Of a stretch of DNA of 64,000 bases, positions 52,842 to 63,961 are shown one piece after another. The notes beneath the pieces are model-generated. The model made no database searches. It was not told the DNA's origin and saw nothing but the letters and a program-made list of their open reading frames with translations. The number at the start of each line of letters is the position of its first letter. Position 1 is the stretch's first letter. Location of the stretch: positions 1-64,000 of the forward strand of contig SWBL01000110.1 in assembly GCA_024195585.1 (NCBI GenBank). Reading direction: 5' to 3'. Origin of the DNA: Aureobasidium sp. EXF-3400 (lineage: Eukaryota > Ascomycota > Dothideomycetes > Dothideales > Saccotheciaceae). A program made the position numbers and the translations under genes.

Positions 52842-54959
52842 ATGGCAGCCGGCGGCAGTGCCACTGGCGCCGCCATCGGTAATCTTGACATTGTAAAGAT
52901 GGCTGCGCAGCTGACCCCAAGAGTCGAATCAGGTCGTAGTGATGACATCCCGATTCAACAGAATTGCATTTGTTTCGCGCCTCCAGAGCAAGCATACAAC
53001 CATGGATCAGACCGCCTGCGGCCCCTTCGCGCTATGCCATTCGACTCCGAAACCTGGATTGGCAACTTCGACGACCTTGGCAGCCGTGTATGGCCACATC
53101 CCAGCTTTAAAGAGTTGCTCGCACGCTCCCTCACTGGCGATCCCAAGTTCCCACTCCCAGACACAGTGGCCAAGGACAGTCGATTCCAGAACCCGCGTAT
53201 GCGGTGCAGTGGCAATAGTTGTTGTCCAACCACTCACAGCCCATTTGTAGAGTATGAGAAACCTTCTCGCCTCGAGACTCTCGCATTTGAGCGTACACAA
53301 AACGTGAGACAACCTGCTGGATCAAATACGAAGTATTGCAGTGCTGATATGAACTTCAAGGTCGTCATATATCCGTTCTACGTACGTCTGTCCAAACGCA
53401 CTGGGCTGCAGAAACTCTTCGCCATCGTGCATCGTCACAAGGATGGCGGGTTTAAGTTCTGGAAGGCTGATGGCACTTACCACGAGTCCTATGGCCTTGT
53501 CAAAGGGACTATTTCTATCTTTAAGAGTCCCAAGTCTACCCACAACACCAGTATTGGCAGTCTGAGCTCTTCGAAGAGACGATCAACAAGTACACCCACC
53601 AAATCTCGTGGCTCAGCAGCACAGCTAATCGATGATCTTGACGACACGCCGTTGCGCGTCATTCAGAAGGTACGCACTCTCGCCAAAAGCAGAAATACGG
53701 AGACACAGCTCGTGGATGGTTTGGATGAAGACCCTTTCAGAGACTGTCCTGAGCCTCCATCGAAGAGACGGGCCGTCGCTGGCTCATCCCTTCTACAGAC
53801 CAGAGTGAGCGACAATGCAAAGACCTCAAATACAGCTACCTTGCGTGTTCCAACTCCATCAACCATACCCAGAGTCAGAGGTCTCTCAAGAACGCCAACC
53901 AAGCAGTCGAGCTGTTCCAGCGTACAGAAACCCACCCGCACCCTCCTGCAAATCGATGAAGTGTGCATGCTTGCCTATCACCTTACCGGAAAGGATTTCA
54001 AATTGATGTACCGAAATAACGCCTTCACTATCGAGTCTGACGAAGGATCTCTGATGAATTCTACGACTGGCTGTCCTTTCGAGATCAACGAGCAGCATGC
54101 ACAGTACGTATTGTCCAGCAGTCAGAAATCCCTTAAGGTTATCATGAGCAAGAACACAACCTGGAGTATTACCGAGTCAACAGAGGACCTGACTGGAGGT
54201 ATCATTCTGCTGGAGTTCGGTGGTGTCAGTGCTCGTGACGAGTTCATAGCGCGTCTCAAGCACATGGCTGGGATGGGTGTAAGAGGTATCGGCTGCGCTG
54301 ATGAGTAAGATGATCCTTTCACAACTTCAGTATGATATGAGTCTAACAGTTTCAGCCTAGTGATCGAGCCCATGTACAGTAAGCTCCTGAAGCAGCTCGC
54401 TAAAAGTCGGAAAGCTATGTTCGATGCTCGGGAAGAGAATGAGAAGACGAGCCAGGTATCAGCCGAGCGGACGCAGTCACATCCTGCAGGAAAGAGCTCC
54501 GAGGTCGATGGTGACAAAGCTGTATCCTGCCCTCCAGCCTTGACTGAGACCACCTCTGGCCAGGTCCCAGCATGCCCTGCAGCCTCGAAGTCTGCGATAA
54601 CTCCAGTCGCCCCATATTCAGTGGAGCTACCCCAGCCCTGCCCATCTTCCAGAACATCGACAACTACAAGCATCTCTGAAGCCGTCGCTAGTTCGACCGA
54701 CTCGCCGTCCATCCAGAGCCAGGAGACAACAGACACGGCTCAGCTTGAACTTAAAGCTCCGACTAGCGAAGAGTTGATGAAGAAGGAGTTGCTGAATCTC
54801 TTGCGCAAGGTTTACGTCAAGTATCCGAACGCTCAGGACGATGATCGTGTCGAGGAGATGGCACTTTTGCTGAAGGCTCCGCTCCTCGCCGATGACAAAG
54901 CACGTGTGAAGGAGCTGAAGATGGACTTGAAGGTGTATTTGATTGCGCACCACGGTTGA
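52842..54959 (+). CDS. unknown protein, paralogue A of a tandem pair
   Basis: Two exons, 52842-54304 and 54356-54959, with a 51-nt intron (GTAAGA...TTCAG), give 688 residues. The N-terminal domain (about 38-225) shares a string of anchors with its downstream neighbour: NHGSD, an aromatic WIG, HPSFKELLAR, SCCP, KVVIYPFYVRL and VHRHKDGGFKFWKADGTYHE. A basic Ser/Thr-rich linker follows. Residues about 370-485 (RTLLQIDEVCMLAYHLTGKD, LKVIMSKNTTWSITES, ILLEFGGVSARDEFIARLKH) have a strand pattern ending in a helix that could be a PH-like fold; this part is absent from the neighbour. After a disordered Ser/Thr/Pro segment the C-terminal helices are ELLNLLRKVYVKYPN and LADDKARVKELKMDLKVYLI. No catalytic motif, signal or membrane span. 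Function unknown. Confidence 0.8.
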
Positions 54960-55398
54960 CTGTTGGAGAGACGTGGAAGTGACGAGAAAGTGTATCAGAG
55001 GTTAAGAAGAGGGGTTTCAGTTGGTGGTTCGAGGAGACAAAAGACATGCGACGGCTTGTTAAAATGGTGTTGAGTTGTTGAGTAGAGCAGACACAGACCA
55101 AGAAAGAAGTCACGATAGTCATGCGAGTAGGTAGGGTCGATTTGTTTACCCCGAAATGGGAAGGTGCGTGCTGTGGTGCAACGATCGCGCTGCAACTTCC
55201 CGTTGTTTGTTCCACCTTCCCACCTCTCGCACATGCAGTCAAAACAACCCAGAAAATTCCAACACGTTCCTTCTATTCTAGCGTTATTGGACAAAATTTT
55301 CGGAGTAACTAGTTGCCCAATTCCCTACATGCCTTCAACAACCCATTGATATATTCAAGATATCTAATCGAGAGCACTTCCTCTCATCTTCTCGCGCA
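54960..55398. other. intergenic between the two paralogues
   Basis: 439 nt; contains the 3' region of paralogue A and the promoter of paralogue B. AT-rich over the last 120 nt. No gene supported. Confidence 0.5.
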
Positions 55399-56635
55399 AT
55401 GCCTCGAGGCGGGCAGACAGCCACTTACACGTGTGTCTCCCCACTGAGCGATGCTGGAAACCACGGCTCGGACCCTACCAAAAGCCTTCAAGTGGCACCA
55501 TTCCGATCTGAGAGCAACTCGGTCTGGATTGGCTACCATGACAAGTCCTCGAAGAAATATTTGGGAGTCTTTCCAAGCCTCGACGAGGTTCTCAATCGCT
55601 GCCGACGTAACTCTACAGCTGGTGCTTCGAACACCTCGTTTCCTAGATTCAAGAAAGAAGTACGGCTGGGGAGAGGTGCTGTCCCTGATCAAAGTCACCC
55701 CGGCAGCTATCTAAGACATGTTTGCTGTGGTCCTTGTCAGGACGCAAGCACTAAATGTGAAGATCTCATACTCAATTTCATCCCAATCGAGACCGGTCAT
55801 TCTTCCGGCAGTCACAAGAAAGTCTTTCTGGTCATGTACAAGTTCTATCTTAAAGGCGAGCAAATGGTTGCACTGGTGCATTTTTCGAGTGGAGGGTCTT
55901 CGGGTGGAGGGAGATACTACTTCCAAAAGACAGATGGTACTCTGTCGAAGGTGTTCGGTCTCGATATTAACCACGGATGCGTCAGTCTGTCACCATGTTC
56001 AACTCCTCACGACGGATATGATTCGGACTTTTCCAGCTTGACTGAATTTGACTGTGCTGAGGATGAGGACTTGACAGACGTAAGACTGCCATTTGAACTC
56101 AGTAGACCATGATCGCTGACCAGTTAAGCAGGTTCGTGTATCACCTCGAGTATCTCTGCAGTCCAACCAAAAAAATCAGCTCCAAGAACCAACGAACGCA
56201 ATTGTTGCGCCATCTCCACACACTCCACTTCTGCCACAATGCTTGCCAGCTCCACCGCGTGTGCGAGGTCGAGTTGTCATCGACATGACAGATGAAGATG
56301 ATCCGTCGCCGATCAAACCGGAAAACACAGAACATACAGAGCACATGATGGCTCCGGTACCCTACAAGACCCCAACGGCTACACCAGCATCTACTCCATC
56401 CATTGCCCCGAGCGGAGACCTGTCTTTCACCGCGCGTTTCGGACCAGATCCTCTTGCAGAAGAGTACGGCAGGATCACCACCCAGATCTGTCAGGAATAC
56501 TCGATGAGAGTGTTTGCACTGGCAGAAGTCAAAGACCTGATACAGAGGATGAAGCAAGCCGTCAAGGCAGACGATAGAGCTGCACTTTGCCGCGCTTATG
56601 GTGCTCTCCAAGCATTCTTGATCACAGTCGAGTAG
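55399..56635 (+). CDS. unknown protein, paralogue B of a tandem pair
   Basis: Two exons, 55399-56079 and 56132-56635, joined over a 52-nt intron with GTAAGA donor and a TTAAGCAG acceptor, give 394 residues. Without splicing the first frame ends at 56112, and the last 131 codons would lack an ATG, so the intron is well supported. The N-terminal domain (about 8-205) has NHGSD, VWIGY, FPSLDEVLNRC, VCCGPC, KVFLVMYKFYLK and VHFSSGGSSGGGRYYFQKTD. An acidic stretch (FDCAEDEDLTD) precedes the intron, then a Pro/Gln-rich linker and a C-terminal helical domain: EEYGRITTQICQEY, LAEVKDLIQRMKQAV, KADDRAALCRAYGALQAFLI. Order and anchors mirror paralogue A without its middle domain. Function unknown; a soluble, probably nuclear or cytosolic protein. 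Confidence 0.8.
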
Positions 56636-58046
56636 TCGAAACGTTGCGCCGGGAACAGCACTGTCTTGCCTTTCGAACGCTTCACCGGGACTCTGACTAC
56701 AGTTTTTTTCTTCTTGCATCGGGTCCCTTTCACGTTCCCTCTCTCTTTTTCCAATATGCTGAGGAATGTCTGCTCTCGACTCACACCATTTTCCATGTGC
56801 AGTCTATAATGGAGCTGAAACACGAGAAACCAGAGCGTGAGGTTTTATACTTAATTCAAGTCTGAGCCTTGACAATACAAAAGCAGAGTATGCCATTCGA
56901 AAAGTGATGTTCAGTATCATGTATATGTATCATGTCGATGCCCTCATGTGCCTAAAACGAAATTGCGGGAACCTCAATCAATGAGAGAAGCTTATTGAGA
57001 GAAGGTGCGTCTGCTGTTGTCATGAGAACCTGTTCTGTGAAGTCGTTCTTTCCTTCTGATTTTGGGCTTCCTTGTTATGTTTTCCATCTGCGCACAACCT
57101 CCCTGTTGTACCGAATCATCCATACTATCGCTTCTCTCAGCCTGACGATATATACTTTGGCATATTCGGCCGTTCGTTCAACCTTTACCTCTAGGCCAAC
57201 CTCACTCCCATAGCCAGGATAAGCAAAAAGATAGCATGCCATCACTCATCCGTTATCATCTTGTGGGTCATCGCCACTCGTATTGCCTCATTTGCCCCGA
57301 TCTCGACTGCAGAGCCATTCATTCGATGGATGAGAGCCCCGTCGAAGCCTGCTCCCATAAGGAATCGAAACCACCTTAGGAACAACTCATCGACTTGTTA
57401 AATCCAAGCGCGTCAATTGTCCTTCATCATCGATGGCATCAGAAACCAATCACCATGCATGGGAATTATAAAAGAGATGTAAGAAAGATCGAAGAAGCCA
57501 GCAATTGCAGAGCAACCACAACGAACGAGCAGCTAAGAAGGGCCAACCTGGGCTATGGAGAGGGTTACATCTCTGCCTCTCGACAGCAGCGAAGAAACGT
57601 CCGAGATCACATCCAAACAGTTTGTCAGTGTCAGTAATATCTGAGGAGACCAGCGCCCTCCCGTACCGCGGATCCAGTGAAGAATCAGACCTCCTGTACA
57701 CTTTTGCCATAGGCCTCGGCGTTTCTTCAAGCTCCCTCAGAGCGAGATGGCCACGCACGATGCCTCAGTCCCTTCTTTGTGCGAAGTTTGGTGGAAGCTC
57801 TGCGTTGCTTGGTCTTTTCTGTTTCGTGCGGTAGCATGTAAGCGTCCAGCCGTTTCTCAGTGCCTCGTTGTTCATGGACGACACATGGGGTCTTCGGATT
57901 TTGCAGATGGCATGGAACATCTGATTCTTGCTCGGAGCCAATTGCAAGCGAAATCTCTGAGAAGATTGAGTACACCATGCTGGGCTGGCACCAGTCATGG
58001 TTGAGGGAACACGTCATCTTGGGCGTCGAAGAAAGTTCATTCGCGA
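56636..58046. other. intergenic, 1.4 kb between convergent genes
   Basis: Between paralogue B (+) and IBA57 (-). Several short frames (57395-57834, 57727-58017) are compositionally random. No gene, tRNA or repeat supported. Confidence 0.5.
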
Positions 58047-59228
58047 CTACTCAACCCTCCTCTGCAACTTGGGAGCTCGAATCTTGCTCTTCATCCAATC
58101 GGGCACAAATGCCTTGATACCCAACACCTGCTCCTCAGCACCAGCACTCTTGACGACAAATTTGTCCTCAGGGCTAAAAGTACTGGGTTCGCCAGTGACT
58201 TGAAGATCAGTCATTAGCTCCAACCTACACATTGCCAACCCAACATTTCCAACACCATTGATCCACTTGCCTGGCCTGCCTCTCTTGCCCTCAATCGCAA
58301 TCGCCGCATCACGTTCCGGAGTCGCAAACGCGGTGTCGGGATTGTAAGAAATCTTCTCTGGTGGTTGAGAGGAAGTGTCGAAGAGAGACACTGGCAAGAC
58401 TCGCCTTCTCACAACTCCAGTATGATGAGTGCGAATCGTGAGTTCCTGACCCACATAACAACCTTTCTTGAAATCTATGCCTCCCATAATGTCGAAGTTG
58501 GTATTCATAGGCAACACATCGTCGCGAGGAATTTCGTCTTGGCCTTCTGGGACACCACGGATGTATCTTCGTATCGTGTAGGCATCTAGTCCTGCATCGC
58601 TCAGGCCTTGCATGGAAGCATGTTGGTCCAATGGCTTTGTCGAAGGCAACAAGATCCTTTGGCCCAAGCCTGTTGCTCGTGCATCCACCATCGAAAGATT
58701 GCCTTCTGCATCGACATTGGAGCCTTCACCCGAACTGTTAGTATGCGGTGTCCATTTCTGATCCTCCCTCCACGCCGACCAGATGTCCAATTCGCCGTCT
58801 TCCAACAGCCTGAGCTGGAATTTGGACCGTAGCTTATGTCTTTTGAGATGCTTTAGCAGGTTGCTTGTTTGTTGCTCATCGACCTCGACCAAGTAGCCAG
58901 GATCCTCGGTCTTGTTGTGTTCGGCGTGGAAGTTTGAACCCAGAGTTGGATACACGAATACATCGTGCAGTACTTTTCCTTGAGCAGTAAGAAAAGCGGC
59001 GAAGAACGGTGAATGAGAAGTAGGGTTGACATTGTTCGTCAAAATGCCTTGAAGAAATTTGGGCGCGTCGGGGCCATGGAGAGAGATCAAGCGGCGGGTG
59101 GATAGTTTTGCGGCGCCAGAGGGCGGAGGCGTGGGTGGGAGTGGTGTTGTAGCGGTCGAGTATGTGCGTTTGGTCTTGGGGAGACGTCGGAGACAGACGA
59201 ATGGCTGTCTGGGGTTTGCGGCAGCCAT
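58047..59228 (-). CDS. IBA57: mitochondrial iron-sulfur cluster assembly factor IBA57
   Basis: A single exon of 393 residues. I start at the ATG at 59228 (MAAANPRQPFVCLRRLPKTK), which opens an Arg-rich mitochondrial presequence; the frame extends upstream, but that stretch would spoil it. The GcvT-like fold includes LSTRRLISLHGPDAPKFLQG, ILTNNVNP, FLTAQGKVLHDVFVY and the family signature KGCYVGQE at residues 255-262 in IDFKKGCYVGQELTIRTHHT. IBA57 works with ISA1 and ISA2 in the matrix to make [4Fe-4S] clusters for aconitase, lipoate synthase and others. A Ser/Gly/Asn-rich loop around residue 165 is a fungal insertion. Its upstream gene DCP2 is on the same strand, 417 nt away. Confidence 0.93.
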   Translation of the reverse strand: MAAANPRQPFVCLRRLPKTKRTYSTATTPLPPTPPPSGAAKLSTRRLISLHGPDAPKFLQGILTNNVNPTSHSPFFAAFLTAQGKVLHDVFVYPTLGSNFHAEHNKTEDPGYLVEVDEQQTSNLLKHLKRHKLRSKFQLRLLEDGELDIWSAWREDQKWTPHTNSSGEGSNVDAEGNLSMVDARATGLGQRILLPSTKPLDQHASMQGLSDAGLDAYTIRRYIRGVPEGQDEIPRDDVLPMNTNFDIMGGIDFKKGCYVGQELTIRTHHTGVVRRRVLPVSLFDTSSQPPEKISYNPDTAFATPERDAAIAIEGKRGRPGKWINGVGNVGLAMCRLELMTDLQVTGEPSTFSPEDKFVVKSAGAEEQVLGIKAFVPDWMKSKIRAPKLQRRVE

Positions 59229-59645
59229 ATCTAGAATCGTGACCTTGTGTGCTAGGCAGGCGATGGGATAGAGAGTGTAGGAGCTTTGGGATTGCTGAAG
59301 ATGAGTCTCGCTGACATCATCCGACTTTTTTTGGCCGAGGCTTTTGACGAGAGCAACCTCTCTCACAACTCCAAACCAACAACAGAATCTACGCAAATGC
59401 ACGATCTTCCTAAGGAAAGAGACAGACCTGGAGAGAACTACCAAGTAGGGCTCTGAGTGAATGTTACCCGGATTTGTTAAGCTACGTGCATCTTGATAGT
59501 TACATCCGTGATAGACTTCTGCTCACGGGAGCAGCGAAACATTAACGAAAGTGATTTGTCTTGAAATGAATGACTTCTTGCTATAAATTGTGGACTATCA
59601 TTTAGACCAATTGATTTCTGCTCCGTCCCACCATATAATCTGTAA
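59229..59645. other. intergenic: IBA57 promoter and DCP2 3' flank
   Basis: 417 nt between two minus-strand genes, with an AT-rich half next to the DCP2 stop codon. Nothing distinct seen. Confidence 0.5.
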
Positions 59646-62295
59646 TCAAACAGGGCCTCTCTTGGGACCCTTGTTCTTCTCGCTCTTCACTACGCCATTA
59701 AGATAGTCAAGGAGGAATCCTTTAGCTTCCACTGGTGTAGATGGCGACTTGAGTCCATCGTTGTCTCCTCCATTGCTCAGCACCGAAGATGCGCTAGCCA
59801 GCCGTGACCTGAAAAGGGACGGATCCGATGGTAGAGGCGCTCCTGAGTTGTTTGACATGGCTGATCCAGATCTACTCTCAGCCTGAGATAGTCCAGGATT
59901 CTGCTTTGCGAACAAGGCGAGGAGCGCATTACGTTGCTCTCCAGTATTTTGCATAGGCTGCTCGGCTCCCGGAGTAGATCCTGACTTCTCTGCCTTTGGC
60001 CTTTGAAGAATCTGTGGTTGAAACTGCTTTGGTGCCTCTTGTGCTTGTTTTGGAGCAGACTGCCTAGGTGCGGCTTGCTTTGGCGTGGGCTGCTTAGGAG
60101 GGGGCGCTTGTCTCGCCTGAGGCATCTCGGGTGATCCGTTATGATCAGCTCGAGGTGAAGGTCGTTGTAGAATGGTGAAATTGGCCGGTGATTCATTCTT
60201 GTTGCCTCGTCGCAGTTTGTGTGGAGTTTGAACCGAGTCCGAAGAAGGAGGCGCAGGTGAACCTCTGTTGGCAGCCGAGCCAGGTCTTGGTAGAATTGAC
60301 ATCGGAGCACGCGGAGCATCAGGAGCAGAAGGTCTACTTGGAGCCTCTGGCGCAGCTCTGTTTTGTGCTGCTTGGACTTCTTGTACAACTTGCTTTGCCG
60401 GGAACATATCTACCTTGGTCTGTGCCGGGGGTGGAGTCGGTTTGGCCTTTGGTAAGGTTCTTGTCAGCATGGCCAGACTTGCGTTTCTTTGTTGAGGAGT
60501 GGGTGCCGTTGTAGTAGTCGCCGTTGTAGGAGGCGCCGTCGAGGCAGGATTTTGGGCAGTATGGAATGGAAGGGTCGCTTGAGGAGATTGAGAGACCGGA
60601 GCCGCTCTAGGAGGGTTGGGAGACTTGAAGAGGCCCAACAAGGAATTTTGATGTTCAGATCGTCTACGAGCATGCTGTGCGTCTCCCGTGAGCTGTTGCT
60701 GCTGGTGGGCTTGCATGTGGTTCTGGTTGGGACTAGGGAAAGACATAGACCCGTTGCCATACGGCATGGAGGTTTGACCAACAGGTGATTGTGAAGGTGC
60801 CTTGAAAGCACTCAGCAAGTTCATAGCATGGTTATTGAGTCTTGGAGCCGGCAATTGAGATGCTGATGGGGCAACTGGACCGTGGGCAATTGGCGCAGGA
60901 TGACCACCAGGGAACAGCTGCTGTTGCATCGAAGGATGCGGGCCTTGAGGATGTATATGATGAACAGCATGCGGAGGCTGTTGAGACATGTGCGACATGT
61001 CTGGCACGACACGTTGCAGGTTCTCGTGAGCACTTTCGCCGAAGAAGCCTGGCGGGTGAAGAGACACATTACGCTGGTGAGCTGGTGAGGGGAAGGGGAA
61101 GCCAGGAGGAGGCTGTTGTCTGACAGCAGGCGAAGGCTGGTGATGCTGATAGTGTGGAGTACCAGGCTCTGGAGGAGTGCTGGTAACCTGGTCTAGAGGA
61201 GTCACTGGCGGCAGATCGTTGTCTGCTGGAGGAGCCAGTCCACCAGTAAGATTTCCACGGAGCATGGCCAATAGTGCATTCGCCTGGTTGCCCTCGCCAT
61301 TCGCTGTCTGAGGCGAACCCTGACCTGGCACATTGACGCTCAACAAACGTTTGAGCTCAGAAGCGGCATTTGCAGCAGGGGCTTCTGCAGCAGGCGAATC
61401 TGATGGAACGTCCAAAGCTTCCTCGACAACAGATTCGACCTGGGCTTGACGAGCAGCATCACGTTTCTTTTGCTGGTTGATCCACTTCTTCAAAGGAGGC
61501 AAGAAAGGTGCAACCATGTACAGTTTGTTGGCGCTCACAGCGCCCTGGTCAGCGTTGGCGTCCTGCTGATGAGAGATGACACGGTTGTTCTGTCTCTTGT
61601 TGGTATATGACGGTAGATCAGTCAAGCGGTACCAAGCAATTTTCTACAGCTAGTTAGCATACTATAACGGGGCCGTGAGTGTGGCTTGAAGAAGGACGAA
61701 CGCTAATCTCCTTGCGGGTCTTTGGTTCAAAGTGAGTGTCAAGAGGGACACCGCGGAAGACAAACATTCGCAGATGCTGCTCACGCATGGTTACGTCGAT
61801 GTATTTCTGGTCGTCGCTGGCGAGACCAGCGGCAGCAATGTCATAGCCCGTCTCTTCCCAGACCTCACGGATTGCGCAGTCAAGATCTGGCTCGTCCTTG
61901 TTGATCTTTCCACGAGGGAAACTCCATGTAGCACTCTTTTTCCAGCCCTTGACGAGGACTACCTGATCCATGTCATGGTTGAGCAGGATGGCGCCTCTGA
62001 CGGGGACACGGGTCTTGTAGGCGAGGAATTCTTGGTAGGCGGCGGTATGTTGCGAGTCGGAGAAGGTGGACAGGAGGGGACAGTGTTGGAAGATACGAAG
62101 ACAAAAGTCCCTTAGGTTGAGCGAGGGTAGAGAGGGGTCAGTGGGACGGATGAAATCCTCATAGAACCATTGGGCTTCTTCGACCTGGAAGCAGATTCGG
62201 GCGACGCTTTCAAGTTCTTCTTGAGGGAGGTTGATGATGAAGCGGACACACAGGTCATCTAGCCAGTCGACTAGCTGCATTTTTGACTGTTGCAT
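59646..62295 (-). CDS. DCP2: mRNA-decapping enzyme subunit 2
   Basis: Two exons, 62295-61702 and 61643-59646, with a 58-nt intron (unusual GTTCGT donor) give 863 residues. The N-terminal regulatory domain is highly conserved (LVDWLDDLCVRFIINLPQEE, EEAQWFYEDFIRP). The Nudix domain follows with its box from about residue 129: GKINKDEPDLD then REVWEETGYD, whose Glu residues bind the metal. DCP2 cleaves the m7G cap in the cytoplasm and P bodies before 5'-3' decay. Box B lies over the intron (YMVAPFLPPLKKWI). The C-terminal 600 residues are Pro/Gln/Ala-rich and disordered, with at least six short Leu-rich motifs (NALLAMLRG, NLLSAFK, NSLLGLFK, ASLAMLTRTL, NALLALFAK, LLDYLNG) of the kind that bind EDC3 or PAT1. 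Confidence 0.96.
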
Positions 62296-62812
62296 TTTGA
62301 CCAGTGTCGCGCAGCATGTCCGGGCTCTGGAGTGGCCTGAGTGAAGGCGTGTGTTCCCGTGCAGTACAGGAAGTGACCAAGCCTCGATCCGATCTAAAGA
62401 GACTCCGGGCTTGAGGATGAGTGAGGGTGTGGATGAATAATTGTCGTGTTAGGGAGGGTGAGGGAGGGTCGACGACCTGTCTGTCTCTGTCTTAGTTGCT
62501 TGCGCTGGTCGCGACGTGCGTCACTGCGAGCTCCTTCACGCTTGGCCTGTGCACTACTCTCACTCTCTCACAGCGACTAACAGTGATATTTATGCTATAA
62601 AAATGCACAAAGGCGTTGAAGTGAGAGTTGAGGCCAGAGAGAGCTCGTAAAATCACGACTCTCAGTGGACGTTTCTTTGTTTTCAAAAAGAATCGTGCAT
62701 TTTGATAGCTTCCATATGACAGACTTTGGCGCATGGGGAGGCTGAAGACTCATAAATCTGTCGCATCAACGAGAAGTCTCTCCAACCTTTGCATCCACCT
62801 ACCACTGCAACC
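62296..62812. promoter_or_regulatory. divergent promoter region of DCP2 and the J-protein gene
   Basis: 517 nt between opposing start codons. It contains repeated GTGAGGGAGGG near 62440-62470. No TATA box is clear. Confidence 0.45.
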
Positions 62813-63961
62813 ATGCCTGGCGACGACGACTTGATCGAGGCCGCTAAGTCGACTGCTATCGACTACTATGAATTGCTAGGGATTACCTTCGAAAATTCGA
62901 GTGAATCAGACATTCGACGTGCCTACCGTCGTACCGCTCTCAAATACCATCCCGACAAAAACGCCGACAAACCCGATATCGTCGAAAAATTTCACCTGCT
63001 ACAAATTGCGAACGATGTTCTATCCAGTCCCGAATACAAGGCCATCTACGACAATGCCCGCCGCGCCAAACAAGAGCGAGAAGAGCGCCACCAGGCCTTT
63101 GAGGGAAGGCGTCGTCAGATGAAAGAAGACCTCGAGAATCGCGAGAACGCTAGTCTGAAGAGAAAACATCAGGAAGAGGAAGAAGGCGATAAACTACAGC
63201 GCGAGATTCAACGCTTGGCTGCTGATGGCAAGAGACGACGACTGGAGAGACAAGAGCAGCTGAATCGCGAGCGACTCGAAGAAGAGGAACGTCTCGATCG
63301 TGAAAGAAATGGGTACACATCCCCTCAGACACAGTCTATCCCATCTCAAGGCGGTACTGGCGTCGCTGATATTGACCGCTCCATCAAGGTCGTCTGGTCA
63401 CAGGAAAGCGAGACCATCGACAAGCAGCGCTTGACATCTATCTTCACCTCATTTGGCAAACTGCAGGATGTGGTTGTACTCAAACCCAAAAAGAAGCGCC
63501 TGGGAGAGACCAAATCAAAGAGTCTGGTCTCAAGTGCTCTCATAGTCTACGAATCGGTCGTGGGAGCCCATGCCGCAGTCTCAGACTTCAAGAAACGTCA
63601 GTCAGAACCAGAGTTCAAACTTCTCGACTCAGTCTACTGGGCATCAAACAAGGAGCCTGACTTTCTTCAACGTCCGACAACCCCAGTATCCGTCTCACCA
63701 ACCGAACCAAAATCTGCATCGCGGCCTATGCATGAAATACCTGGTATGAACACGCCCATTACGCCGCTCAAACAGGCAGGGGGTGGCTTGCGTAAGGTTC
63801 CTTCCTTTGCTTCCTTCAGTAGCGCCAAGAATTCGCCAGTCGCTCCTTCCGCATCGAGCCCGAGTCTAGAAGAACTCACTATGATAAGGCTGAAGAACGC
63901 AGAGAAGCGTCGACTCGAGGAACAGATTCGCAAGCAGGAAGCCGAGGATGAAGATTCATGA
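62813..63961 (+). CDS. J-domain pre-mRNA splicing protein (CWF23/DNAJC17 type)
   Basis: A single exon of 382 residues. The ATG at 62813 (ACCATGCCTGG) is used; the frame is open for eight codons upstream without an ATG. A J domain occupies residues 15-85: DYYELLGITFENSSESDIRR, HPD at 46-48 and KFHLLQIANDVLSSPEYKAI. A long charged coiled coil follows (RRRQMKEDLENRENASLKRK to RLEEEERLDRE). An RRM-like domain spans about 190-270 (SIKVVWSQESETIDKQRLTS, FTSFGKLQDVVVLKP, SALIVYESVVGAHAAVSDF). J domain plus coiled coil plus RRM is the layout of human DNAJC17 and fission yeast Cwf23, which act with the spliceosome. A Ser/Pro-rich segment precedes a final acidic/basic helix. The stop is 39 nt from the window end. 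Confidence 0.92.
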   Translation: MPGDDDLIEAAKSTAIDYYELLGITFENSSESDIRRAYRRTALKYHPDKNADKPDIVEKFHLLQIANDVLSSPEYKAIYDNARRAKQEREERHQAFEGRRRQMKEDLENRENASLKRKHQEEEEGDKLQREIQRLAADGKRRRLERQEQLNRERLEEEERLDRERNGYTSPQTQSIPSQGGTGVADIDRSIKVVWSQESETIDKQRLTSIFTSFGKLQDVVVLKPKKKRLGETKSKSLVSSALIVYESVVGAHAAVSDFKKRQSEPEFKLLDSVYWASNKEPDFLQRPTTPVSVSPTEPKSASRPMHEIPGMNTPITPLKQAGGGLRKVPSFASFSSAKNSPVAPSASSPSLEELTMIRLKNAEKRRLEEQIRKQEAEDEDS

